DNA from: an uncultured Litorilinea sp.
GTDB lineage: Bacteria; Chloroflexota; Anaerolineae; Caldilineales; Caldilineaceae
NCBI GenBank assembly: GCA_937922105.1
Contig: CAKZVN010000052.1
Coordinates: 1 to 9,505 of the forward strand
Direction: 5' to 3'
DNA: 9,505 bases
Numbering within the stretch: the first letter of the stretch is position 1; each line of letters starts with the position of its first letter. The notes under the pieces were generated by a model. That model saw only the letters and a program-made list of their open reading frames with translations. It was not told where the DNA came from and did no database searches. A program made the position numbers and the translations under genes. Below, piece by piece: positions 1 to 6,707 of this stretch.

Positions 1-538
1 CCTCGCGGCGCCAGCCCACTTCGTCCTCCCAGGGCGCCTCACCGCGCACCAGTTGCAGCAGCGCATGACCCATCCACACGACCACCACCGCGCCGGAGAG
101 CGCAGCCCACGCCACCGCCAGTTGATCAACCGTCCAGTGCAGGAGCAGCGCAGGAATACCGGGCAAGGCCAAGAGGGCCACGCCCAGCGGCAAGCTCAGC
201 GCCAACCGCTCCACCACGTCCAAGTCCGGCCCGCGGCGTTTGCCACGCCCGCGCACCGTAGCAGCCAGGTCGGTCAATAGATAGCCGGGCGCAATCACCA
301 GCGCCAGAAACGCGGTCCAACTCGCCGCGTGCAAGGGCAGCCACCCTGCGGGCAGCCCTGCCAGGGTCAACGCCCACAGCGCGATCAAGCCCGCGCAGAA
401 AATCAAATGCCAGGGAAGCGGGGCCTGCGCGCTACGCGCCGCAAGCGCCGGCGCGGCGCTCGTCGTCCCGATTCGACCGGCTGGGCTGCCGGGCAGCCTA
501 CGTCTCAGATTCACGCTCGTTCCTCTCGGCTTCCCCAT
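1..538 (-). CDS. Multipass membrane protein, DUF1616-like N-terminus (partial, C-terminus off the left edge)
   Basis: The first 179 residues are visible and the frame stays open to base 1. A basic, Ala/Pro-rich N-terminus (about residues 1-40) precedes four hydrophobic segments at roughly 43-64, 68-92, 112-134 and 138-163. The stretch with 'VIAPGYLL' (81-88) followed by 'DLDVVERLALSLPLGVALLA' (105-124) resembles the opening of DUF1616 and related membrane proteins ('PGY...' then 'lErlalsfglS'), which often sit in surface-polysaccharide loci; this match is from memory. The ATG at 538 has a GGAG motif six bases upstream. An internal GTG at 514 with AGGA about six bases upstream is an alternative start that would drop eight residues. 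It lies 46 bases after the FemAB-like gene and is probably the last visible gene of that operon. Function is unknown; an integral membrane role in glycan polymerisation or transfer is only an inference from context. Confidence 0.75.
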   Translation of the reverse strand, partial: MGKPRGTSVNLRRRLPGSPAGRIGTTSAAPALAARSAQAPLPWHLIFCAGLIALWALTLAGLPAGWLPLHAASWTAFLALVIAPGYLLTDLAATVRGRGKRRGPDLDVVERLALSLPLGVALLALPGIPALLLHWTVDQLAVAWAALSGAVVVVWMGHALLQLVRGEAPWEDEVGWRRE

Positions 539-584
539 GGGAAGCTCCAGTCCATCCACCCTGCCTTATGCGCGGCAGGTAGTC

Positions 585-1622
585 TTAGGCAAAAGGAATG
601 TGCCGGCGCAAGAGCGGGCCGGCGACTTGCGCCACCCCCAGTGGCAAACGCGTCCACCAGCGGCGCACCAGCTGCAACTTGGCGTCGGCCTGGACTTGGC
701 GGGCTACGCCGGTGGTCACTTCCCCGCGTGGAGACCAGCTTTGCTGATAGACCGGCGCGCGCGCGGTCGCCCACTGTCCTTTATACGATGACGCTGAAGA
801 GCCGCTAGGGCTACGCCCCATGTCCAGCGTGGCAAAGCCGCGTGCGGCGCTGTCGGCCAAAATGGTCCAGTAGGCCAGATAAACCGGGCGCAATTCCAAG
901 AATTCGTGCAATGTTGCACCCCACACACCAAAGTTTGTGCGCCCCAACTCCAGTTGGAAATAGCCGCCGATGGCTTGCCCGCCATGATAGACCAGCACAA
1001 TGTTAAAGCCGTCAGGGAAGGCCTCGATCACCTCAGCCAAAAAGCGGCGCGCAAAGATCGGCGTGCCCGCCTGGTGGGTGAACCGGCTCAGTACCGCATA
1101 GAACTCGTCCAGCCGTGCGCCGCTGCGATCTACCTCAGCGGTCAAGCCGTTGCGCTCCGCCATGCGCACCTGGCGGCGGATGTTGCGGTCCAGCGCGGCC
1201 CAGGTCGCGTCCTGCCCCCGGCTCACATCCACCAGCCAGTGTTCGTGGTCGCAGGTCGTCCGGCCCATGCCGGGCCATTCCCGACGGCTGTCATGCAAAG
1301 TGAACCGCTTGGCGCGGCGCCCCGCCGCGGCCTCTTGCCCCGCTGCGATCAGCGCCGCGGCAGCCCGCGCATCCTCGGCACACAGCCCACCCGGCAACGT
1401 CGTCAACGTCCGCCCCAGGAGAGGGCTGTCAATCCAAAAGAGCGGCGCGACCCCGGTGATGCGCCCGCCCTCCCAAGCCGCCAGATAGTGGGTGGCATAG
1501 CCATAGGTGCGCTGCAAGACCTGCTGCCATGCCGCCAGGTGTTGGGGCAAGCCGTCCGCGCTCGCACGCACAAAGGCGTCCCATGCAGCCCAGTCTTCGC
1601 GCGCCAACTCGCGAATCTCCAT
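585..1622 (-). CDS. FemAB-like / GNAT-fold acyltransferase (PEP-CTERM-system-associated type)
   Basis: A 345-residue soluble protein with a twin GNAT-like layout. Recognisable elements are 'WAALDRNIRRQVRMAERNGL' (141-160), 'HQAGTPIF' (183-190, matching the 'H..lGTPvy' element), 'IGGYFQLELG' (218-227) and 'LDMGRSPSGSSASSYKGQW' (266-284, matching the 'FdfGRS...gsy.FKk.W' signature). These are hallmarks of the FemAB-related family seen in PEP-CTERM/exosortase EPS loci (model TIGR03019, named from memory). Such proteins are thought to transfer an acyl or aminoacyl group to a cell-surface polymer or precursor; the substrate is unknown. I chose the ATG at 1622 because GGAG lies nine bases upstream and homologues start near 'MEIREL'. 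A TTG at 1640 overlapping the previous stop (TTGA) would add six residues but lacks a ribosome-binding site. It follows the deacetylase directly and ends in TAA. Confidence 0.85.
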   Translation of the reverse strand: MEIRELAREDWAAWDAFVRASADGLPQHLAAWQQVLQRTYGYATHYLAAWEGGRITGVAPLFWIDSPLLGRTLTTLPGGLCAEDARAAAALIAAGQEAAAGRRAKRFTLHDSRREWPGMGRTTCDHEHWLVDVSRGQDATWAALDRNIRRQVRMAERNGLTAEVDRSGARLDEFYAVLSRFTHQAGTPIFARRFLAEVIEAFPDGFNIVLVYHGGQAIGGYFQLELGRTNFGVWGATLHEFLELRPVYLAYWTILADSAARGFATLDMGRSPSGSSASSYKGQWATARAPVYQQSWSPRGEVTTGVARQVQADAKLQLVRRWWTRLPLGVAQVAGPLLRRHIPFA

Positions 1623-1631
1623 CGGCAAACG

Positions 1632-1635
1632 CTCC
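1632..1635 (-). promoter_or_regulatory. Ribosome-binding site deciding the FemAB-like start
   Basis: GGAG on the minus strand, nine bases before the ATG at 1622. It sits inside the extended frame that would start with TTG at 1640, and no such motif precedes the TTG, so the shorter form is favoured. It overlaps the very end of the deacetylase gene region, consistent with translational coupling. Confidence 0.5.
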
Positions 1636-1636
1636 G

Positions 1637-2491
1637 TCAACGCGCCGCCGCGACGACCGGGGCCTGTGCCGCCACCAGGTCGCGCATCGGCCCAAAGGTA
1701 AAGTCGCGCAACAGGCGCTGCAATTTATCCGCCAACCCGCGCCGCCCCGCGTAGTGGGTCACACGTTCGCGTGCCGTCACCGCGTCGTAGCGTTGCCCCG
1801 TGTCCAGTTCCCACGGGTGATGATAGACCACAATCGGCTCCCCCGCGGCTTGCAAGCGGCGCAAGGCCCAGCGCGTCACAGCATAGGGCAAGATGCGCAG
1901 ATAGAAGCCGCCCCCCACGGGCCAATTCTGCCCACCCCAGCGCAGCGTCGTCGCGGGCACCTCCCACAGATCATGACCGGGCACACGATAGGGCAGCCGC
2001 GGCGCGGTGGGGTCGCCATAGAGCAACGAACGCACGGGAAAGATGCTGGAATCGTAGCGCAACCCGGCGCGCGCCAGACAGTCGAAGGCCCACGGCGTCG
2101 ACGCGTTGATGGAAAAATAGGGCGCACGATGGCCCGCCGGGAGTTCGCCCGTGATGCGTTCCAGCGCCTCCAGACTGCGCGCCAACTCGGCGTCGAACTC
2201 AGCAGGCGTCATGCGGTTGACAAAGCGATGGAAATAACCATGAATGCCCAACTCATGCCCCGCCGCAGCGATCTCCTCGATGAGCGCCGGGTGATGGTCC
2301 GCCACATGGCCCAGCACAAAAAAGGTGGCGGTCACGCGACGGCTCGCCAGGATGCCCAGCAACTGCCGTGTCGCCGCCACCACGCGGCTTTCCAGCAAGG
2401 GCCAACGGGCCACGTCGCGGTTGGTGGAGGTCAAGCCCTGGAACCACTCCTCCAGGTCCACGGTAAACACATGGCGCGGCGCGGCATTCAT
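1637..2491 (-). CDS. Polysaccharide deacetylase (NodB fold, DUF3473 / PEP-CTERM-locus subfamily)
   Basis: A complete 284-residue carbohydrate esterase 4-type enzyme without signal peptide or membrane segment. Motifs in order: 'FTVDLEEWFQ' (9-18, with the catalytic/metal Asp12), 'TATFFVLG' (54-61), 'ELGIHGYFH' (80-88, metal-binding His84 and His88), 'HRAPYFSI' (121-128), 'YDSSIFP' (146-152), 'PVGGGFYLRILPY' (191-203) and 'YHHPWELD' (223-230). The 'DLEEWF', 'HGYxH' and 'HPWE.D' forms are typical of the subfamily found in exosortase/EPS loci (TIGR03006, with C-terminal DUF3473; from memory) rather than of peptidoglycan deacetylases. It probably removes N-acetyl groups from an amino sugar in a cytoplasmic or membrane-bound glycan precursor. 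The ATG starts three bases after the stop of the phosphodiesterase gene with only a weak upstream purine stretch, so translational coupling is likely. Confidence 0.92.
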   Translation of the reverse strand: MNAAPRHVFTVDLEEWFQGLTSTNRDVARWPLLESRVVAATRQLLGILASRRVTATFFVLGHVADHHPALIEEIAAAGHELGIHGYFHRFVNRMTPAEFDAELARSLEALERITGELPAGHRAPYFSINASTPWAFDCLARAGLRYDSSIFPVRSLLYGDPTAPRLPYRVPGHDLWEVPATTLRWGGQNWPVGGGFYLRILPYAVTRWALRRLQAAGEPIVVYHHPWELDTGQRYDAVTARERVTHYAGRRGLADKLQRLLRDFTFGPMRDLVAAQAPVVAAAR

Positions 2492-2494
2492 AGC

Positions 2495-4684
2495 CTAACC
2501 CACATAGCCCAGGCTGCGGAGCCGATCCGTCAGGACCTTCTTGTCCTCCGCGCTGAGCAGTTCGCCTCTCGGCCCTCTGTTGTCGTCCCCATGCCCGCCG
2601 GTCGCGCGTGGGCTGCGCCGCGTGGGTCGGCCCGCCGTCGCCAACGCCTCGTGCAGCACGCGCCCGTCCATGTGCTCAGGAACCGGCTCGCCCATGAGAT
2701 GCAGGATGGTCGGCGCCAAGTCTACCAACCCGGCCCCCTCCACCACTGCGCCCGGCTGCACCGCCGCGCCATAGGCCATAAAAATCCCGTTCATGCGATG
2801 GGTCCCGGAGATGCCCCGGCGCATGGGTTCGATAATCTCACGGCTGCCGAACTCATACTCGCCGAAGCCGAAATACTCCAGCCGCCGCGGCAAAAAGACG
2901 ATGTCGGGCGCTTTCTCCAAGTACTCGCCGTGGTAAAGCTCCTCGCGGCGATAAATACTCTCCACCACCGTCTCGCCCGTTTGCGGGTCGCGCAGCGTCC
3001 CCAGCCGCTCGATAAGCGCGCTGCGCACCTGCTCATAGTGCGCGCCCGGCTGCACACAGCCCTGCGGCTCGCGGCCCGCCACGTTGAGGTAAATCTGCCC
3101 CACATTGCCCAGCGAATAAGCCTGCGTGCGCGACCAGTCTATGTCGCCAAAAGAGAGGAAGAGCGTCTTGAGCAAGCCCTGTCCTTGCCCGCGCACCACC
3201 TCGCGCTTGAGCGCGCCCAGACCCAAGCGCATGAGCATGTCGTAGACGCCCATAGGCGTGAAGCCGCGGCGGAACAGGCCATGCTTGAGCGCAGTCACCG
3301 GGTCGCGCTGCACAGACATAAACCCCTCTTGCAACAGCCAGTTGTTGACGTGGATAAATTTGTGGAACGGCCCGAAGCCGTGGTCGGACATCACCACCAG
3401 CGTCGTGCCGTCGTCCAGTTCGTCCACCACGCGCGCCAGCTTATTGTCCAGATAGCGATAGTAGTCGCGGATGGCGTTGCCGTACTTGGCGGCTTTGGTC
3501 GGGTCATGCAGGGGATGGAACTGGTCCATGTATTTCCACATGGCGTGGGAGATGGTGTCCGTGCCGTTGAAGACCACCATGGCAAAGTCCCACGCCTCGC
3601 GCCCGCGCAGATAATCCAGCGTCTGCACGCGCAGATCGGTGGTGCGATAGAGCCGTGCCAGGAAGGCATCCACCCCCGCGTCGGAGTACGCCTGACCAGG
3701 GTCGGGGTAGAGGATGTAATCGCCCACCGCGTCGAGAATCTCTTGATACAGCCCGGTGGGATAGGTGATGGTCACGTTGGTGCTGGGCGCGGGCAAGCCG
3801 GAGACCATCACACCGTTGACAGGTGTGGGCGGGTAGGTCATGGGCACGTTGAGCGCGCAGACGCGGCGTCCGGCCTGGCTCAACAGCGTATAGAGCGTCG
3901 GCGCCGCGCAGTCCAGCGCGGTCACCGGTGAAAAGGCATAGCTGCCTTCGTCCCGCGCAATCCAGTCATAGAGTCGGTGCTTGCCGGGGTTGACGCCGGT
4001 GGCAAAGGTGGTCCATGCCGGGCCGGTCATGGGCGGGACCGTGCTTTGCAGTGTGCCGTGTGCGCCCTCCTGCAGGAGTCGGTGCAAGGTCGGCAGATAC
4101 CCCGCCGCAGCCCACGGCTTGATCAAATCGAAGGTCGCACCGTCCAGACCGATCACCAGCACTTTGTGCGGCGGCGCCTTCTTGGCGAGCGGCGCGGCTT
4201 TGCCGGTCTTGCGCACAGGGCTGGGCTTGGATGGGGAACCCGCAGTTGTCACGACGGCGTGGGAGACATGACCGTTTTCGCCCTGGACCGACTCGTCTGG
4301 CGTCGCCGCTGAACGCGCAGCCGCAGAGGCGGCCCGCTCGGCTTGGCGCAAGCGCCACTCCAACAAACTCAATGACTGGGCCAAGTCGCGAATGCGATTA
4401 GCCTGGTTGGAGAGCGTCACCGTCTGCGAGAGCAAGAGCACCACACAGAACAACACCCCCAGCGCCAACACCAAAGTCGGTGCATAGCTCACGGCAAAAA
4501 GCCGCGCCAAAAAGCCCACCAGCGGCCCCACCAGCGCCAACGCAAAAATGGCTAGGCTTGCGCCCAGCCAGACCAGCGCATATTCCTCACGCAGCCGATG
4601 CTTGCGGATCAACTGAATCGTCACCGCCAAGAGCGCGACGCTAAAAATCGTGGCGACAATCTGTTGCTCAATCGGGATTGCCAT
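2495..4684 (-). CDS. DUF2304 membrane domain fused to a type I phosphodiesterase/nucleotide pyrophosphatase-like hydrolase
   Basis: A 729-residue protein with two joined modules. Residues 1-91 form a DUF2304-type unit with three membrane segments (about 7-25, 36-58 and 66-90), followed by a helical, coiled-coil-like segment (92-125) and a basic, Pro/Ala/Ser-rich linker (126-172). Residues 174-680 are an alkaline phosphatase-superfamily phosphodiesterase (PF01663-like). Expected metal and catalytic residues are present: Asp181 in 'VIGLDGATFD', nucleophile Thr220 in 'PPMTGPAW', Asp376 and His380 in 'GTDTISH', Asp434-His435 in 'MSDHGFGP', and His629 in 'SGTHRMNGIF'. The tail 'LSAEDKKVLTDRLRSLGYVG' resembles that of many members of this family. 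Positive charges after segments 1 and 3 suggest that the catalytic domain is cytoplasmic. The ATG has AAGGAG eight bases upstream. It lies 24 bases after the GT2 gene. The substrate is unknown; a nucleotide-sugar or polyisoprenyl-phosphate-linked compound is an inference. Confidence 0.9.
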   Translation of the reverse strand: MAIPIEQQIVATIFSVALLAVTIQLIRKHRLREEYALVWLGASLAIFALALVGPLVGFLARLFAVSYAPTLVLALGVLFCVVLLLSQTVTLSNQANRIRDLAQSLSLLEWRLRQAERAASAAARSAATPDESVQGENGHVSHAVVTTAGSPSKPSPVRKTGKAAPLAKKAPPHKVLVIGLDGATFDLIKPWAAAGYLPTLHRLLQEGAHGTLQSTVPPMTGPAWTTFATGVNPGKHRLYDWIARDEGSYAFSPVTALDCAAPTLYTLLSQAGRRVCALNVPMTYPPTPVNGVMVSGLPAPSTNVTITYPTGLYQEILDAVGDYILYPDPGQAYSDAGVDAFLARLYRTTDLRVQTLDYLRGREAWDFAMVVFNGTDTISHAMWKYMDQFHPLHDPTKAAKYGNAIRDYYRYLDNKLARVVDELDDGTTLVVMSDHGFGPFHKFIHVNNWLLQEGFMSVQRDPVTALKHGLFRRGFTPMGVYDMLMRLGLGALKREVVRGQGQGLLKTLFLSFGDIDWSRTQAYSLGNVGQIYLNVAGREPQGCVQPGAHYEQVRSALIERLGTLRDPQTGETVVESIYRREELYHGEYLEKAPDIVFLPRRLEYFGFGEYEFGSREIIEPMRRGISGTHRMNGIFMAYGAAVQPGAVVEGAGLVDLAPTILHLMGEPVPEHMDGRVLHEALATAGRPTRRSPRATGGHGDDNRGPRGELLSAEDKKVLTDRLRSLGYVG

Positions 4685-4708
4685 CCGCTCGTCTCCTTGC
4701 GCCGGGCG

Positions 4709-5608
4709 CTACGATTCCAGCACGGGGGGCTGGATCAACTCGGCGCCCGCTTGTACCAGGGAAGTTTGGGGCAACGCGGCCTGCCCAGTGCGTGGGGCCG
4801 CGACCGCGCCGTTGCGTGTGTAGGGATGCGCGCCGTTGCCGGGTGCGTTCATCGCACGCGGCGCAGCCGGTCGCGGCGATGCCGTCACTGGGCCGATCTC
4901 CTTGAGCGCGGAGGTCAACATCGCAACCGAGACCTTGAACGCATAGTAGATGGATTTCCAGCGGTTGATGGAGCTCACGCCCGCCACGCGTGCGCGCATG
5001 TTGACCGGCAACTCCAGTTGGCGCAGCCCGGCTTTGTGGATGATCACCCGGCTTTCCACGTCGGGATAATCTTGGGGCAGGTAGGTCGCCAACACCTCCA
5101 CCGCGGCGCGGTTCATGCCGCAGAAGCCGGAGGTGGTGTCGGTGGCGCGATAGCCGATCAGCCGGGTCACGGCCCAACCGAAAAAGGCAATGCCCACGCG
5201 CCGTGCCCAGGGGATATGCCAGTCTACATCGGCGTTGAGGAAGCGCGAGCCGATCACCAAGTCGGCGCGCCGCGCAAGCAAGGCTTGCAAGATCAGCGCG
5301 ATCTCCTCGGCCTGGTGCTGCCCGTCCCCGTCCAGCCGAATCACATAGTCATAGTCATGGTCGCGCGCGAATTTCAACCCGGTCTGGACCGCGCCGCCGA
5401 TGCCCAGATTAAAGGGATGCTGGACCACCAGCGCCCCTGCCGCTTCCGCTTCTTGTGCCGTGTTGTCTGCCGAGCCGTCGTTGATGACCAGCACGTCGGC
5501 CTGCGGCATTGCGCGCCGCACACCGCTCACCACTTGGTAAATCGCGCCCTGCTCATTATACGCGGGAATAATGATCAGGAGTCTGTCGGTTCGGTTGAGG
5601 TTTGCCAC
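4709..5608 (-). CDS. Family 2 glycosyltransferase, dolichol/polyprenyl-phosphate hexose synthase-like
   Basis: A 299-residue GT-A enzyme. It shows 'IIIPAYNEQ' (12-20), 'VLVINDGSADNT' (39-50), 'HPFNLGIGGAVQTG' (64-77), the metal-binding 'DGDGQH' (93-98), 'GSRF' (120-123) and 'DTTSGFCGMNR' (157-167). These match DPM1-like synthases that move a sugar from a nucleotide donor to polyprenyl phosphate on the cytoplasmic face of the membrane. There is no C-terminal membrane pair. Instead the last 60 residues (about 240-299) are rich in Ala, Pro, Gly and Gln and look disordered. The GTG at 5608 is chosen because AGAGGGG lies just upstream and homologues begin close to the 'LIIIPAYNE' strand. The frame remains open to an ATG at 5734, but those 42 extra residues look non-coding. 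The next gene carries DUF2304, the usual neighbour of this enzyme type, which supports functional coupling. Confidence 0.92.
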   Translation of the reverse strand: MANLNRTDRLLIIIPAYNEQGAIYQVVSGVRRAMPQADVLVINDGSADNTAQEAEAAGALVVQHPFNLGIGGAVQTGLKFARDHDYDYVIRLDGDGQHQAEEIALILQALLARRADLVIGSRFLNADVDWHIPWARRVGIAFFGWAVTRLIGYRATDTTSGFCGMNRAAVEVLATYLPQDYPDVESRVIIHKAGLRQLELPVNMRARVAGVSSINRWKSIYYAFKVSVAMLTSALKEIGPVTASPRPAAPRAMNAPGNGAHPYTRNGAVAAPRTGQAALPQTSLVQAGAELIQPPVLES

Positions 5609-5611
5609 GGT

Positions 5612-5618
5612 CCCCTCT
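5612..5618 (-). promoter_or_regulatory. Ribosome-binding site for the GTG start of the glycosyltransferase
   Basis: AGAGGGG on the minus strand, ending three bases before the GTG at 5608 (five bases if the AGAGG core is used). It is the reason for preferring 5608 to the upstream ATG at 5734. Confidence 0.6.
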
Positions 5619-5810
5619 GCTCTTTGGTCCGCTCCTGCCGCCGCTGCCGTACTACCCTCAGTTGATACTCTGTTCGGTTGTGCCGGTCGCTGTGCGCGGA
5701 CCGGACACACGCTGCCGTGGAGGACAGCAGTCACTTGAATTGACGTTTGAGGCCGTGTTTCGATACGCCCGTGCGCATTCGCTGCGCCTGCGTCGAGGGG
5801 TCACCTACAG

Positions 5811-5816
5811 ATCATA
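5811..5816 (-). promoter_or_regulatory. Possible -10 box for the glycan operon
   Basis: TATGAT on the minus strand, one base from the TATAAT consensus, located between the upstream terminator and the GTG start at 5608. There is no good -35 hexamer at 16-18 bases, and a GC-rich inverted repeat (5818-5830) occupies the spacer. If real, the leader would be about 200 bases long. Confidence 0.25.
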
Positions 5817-5857
5817 CGCTCCGGGAGCGCACAGCGCATCGCGCCATGTGCGCGCCA

Positions 5858-5889
5858 AGACAAAAGGCGACGGCCCGCAGACCGTCGCC
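5858..5889 (-). terminator. Intrinsic terminator of the DUF3105 transcript
   Basis: On the minus strand an eight-base perfect stem, GGCGACGG paired with CCGTCGCC (5866-5873 with 5882-5889) around an eight-base loop, is followed at once by TTTTGTCT. The T tract lies only on the minus-strand side, so it acts on leftward transcription. It lies about 107 bases beyond the stop at 5997, and separates that gene from the glycan operon. Confidence 0.8.
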
Positions 5890-5903
5890 CCATGATGTGC
5901 CTA

Positions 5904-5959
5904 CCTACTCTTCCGGCAGCCGCTACTTTCCCCGGAAGCCGTTATCCTCCCGGAAGCCG
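5904..5959. repeat. Three tandem 19-base degenerate repeats
   Basis: Head-to-tail units at 5904-5922, 5923-5941 and 5942-5959 share the pattern 'yTA-yyyTyCCGGaAGCCG' on the plus strand; the last has one base fewer. The second and third units match best. The unit core is partly self-complementary (CTTCCGG in one unit pairs with CCGGAAG in another, and CCCGG-CTT-CCGGG folds alone), so the minus-strand transcript could form alternative hairpins just upstream of the terminator. The period is not a multiple of three, which argues against a coding repeat. Confidence 0.65.
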
Positions 5960-5996
5960 GGTAGCGTCCAGAAGGGTGGCAACCCAAATCGCTCGC

Positions 5997-6707
5997 CTAC
6001 CCGCGCGGGCGATGGTTGTCAATCCCCTCATAGCGTTCGATAAAGGTTCCAATCGTCGCCGCGTCCACCGTATCCATGAGCAAGAGCCGCCGCCAGGCCG
6101 TCAACGCAATCGGCGCCCCCATGTCCTGGTGCGGCGTATAACCGCTGCCGATGGTCCACGTGGGGTCGTTGCGCGCCAAGACCACGCGCCGCCCCGCGCG
6201 CAAGAACGGCTCCACCACCGCCTCCAGCTCCGCTACCAGCGCTGGGCAACCGTCCGCGCATTGGTAGTAGATCACCACGCCGCCGTCTTCCAGATTGTGG
6301 ATCAGATGCTCATAACGCACCGGCTCGGTCTGGATGCCCCACGCCGCTAAGTTCTCATAGTGCGGGCCGGAGGTGGGCGGGATGCTGTTGTAGGTGACGG
6401 GCGACACGGAACCGAGCGCAATGTGCAGATTGCCCTGGCTGGGGAAGACCTGCTCGCCCACCACCGGACGCGAGCGCGCCCAGCCCACGCCCACCAAAAC
6501 CAACGCCAGCACGACCACCAGCGCGCCTGCCCCGCTCAGCAACAACGTTTGGCGTCGGCGCTTGGCAGCCGCAGCCGCGCGCAGTTGCTCCTTGCGGCTG
6601 ACCGTCGCCTCCTTCGCGGTCGCGCCACTTTCTTTGGCGAGAACCGGCGTCCGCTTGCCTGCGGGGACCGGCTTGACCTGCTGCGCGCTACGATTGCGTT
6701 TCGCCAT
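5997..6707 (-). CDS. Membrane-anchored DUF3105 protein
   Basis: A 236-residue protein: a basic, Lys/Arg/Ala-rich cytoplasmic N-terminus (1-53), a single membrane segment (about 54-76) and an extracytoplasmic DUF3105 domain (about 84-225). Diagnostic elements are 'SIPPTSGPHY' (108-117), 'HLIHNLEDGGVVIYYQC' (134-150) and 'ARNDPTW' (178-184). Cys150 and Cys154 could form a disulfide outside the cell. The usual family motif, as I recall it, is HNLEHGG; here the second His is Asp141. The ATG at 6707 has GGAGG four bases upstream. The frame extends to 7022, but that 105-residue extension is antisense to the acyltransferase gene and looks non-coding. DUF3105 has no established biochemical role. It is divergent from the acyltransferase gene and ends before a terminator, so it is probably transcribed alone. 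Confidence 0.88.
   Translation of the reverse strand: MAKRNRSAQQVKPVPAGKRTPVLAKESGATAKEATVSRKEQLRAAAAAKRRRQTLLLSGAGALVVVLALVLVGVGWARSRPVVGEQVFPSQGNLHIALGSVSPVTYNSIPPTSGPHYENLAAWGIQTEPVRYEHLIHNLEDGGVVIYYQCADGCPALVAELEAVVEPFLRAGRRVVLARNDPTWTIGSGYTPHQDMGAPIALTAWRRLLLMDTVDAATIGTFIERYEGIDNHRPRG

Larger units (their letters stand above)
5609..5996. other. Intergenic region with no convincing gene
   Basis: This 388-base gap separates the DUF3105 gene (right) from the glycan operon (left), both read leftward. From right to left it contains about 37 bases without clear signal, three tandem 19-base repeats, an intrinsic terminator, and then about 250 bases that form the leader of the glycosyltransferase operon. 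Open frames crossing it are short or lack ribosome-binding sites. The inverted repeat CGCTC/GAGCG (5818-5830) lies beside a possible -10 box. Confidence 0.6.

Noticed and set aside
560..579. Hairpin CCTGCC/GGCAGG after the FemAB-like stop as a terminator
   Set aside because: The stem is only six pairs with an eight-base loop and no T tract follows on the minus strand; the next gene starts 46 bases after the FemAB-like stop in the same direction.
906..1754. A 282-codon open frame on the plus strand
   Set aside because: Antisense to the FemAB-like gene, Arg/Pro/Ala-rich, no ribosome-binding site and no domain.
1529..3931. An 800-codon open frame on the plus strand
   Set aside because: It is antisense to the deacetylase and phosphodiesterase genes, whose motifs are unambiguous. 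Its translation is His/Arg/Gln-rich with no recognisable domain, as expected for the complement of GC-rich coding DNA.
4598..5665. A 355-codon open frame on the plus strand
   Set aside because: Antisense to the glycosyltransferase, whose catalytic motifs are clear; the translation resembles no protein family.
5740..5767. TTGACG plus GATACG spaced as a plus-strand promoter
   Set aside because: The -10 box is poor and no plus-strand gene follows for about 1 kb; the downstream DNA is coding on the opposite strand.
5971..5985. Sequence GAAGGGTGGCAACCC resembling a T-box antiterminator core
   Set aside because: It carries an extra base compared with the TGGNACC core, lacks a stem I or specifier upstream, and no plus-strand aminoacyl-tRNA synthetase or transporter gene follows.
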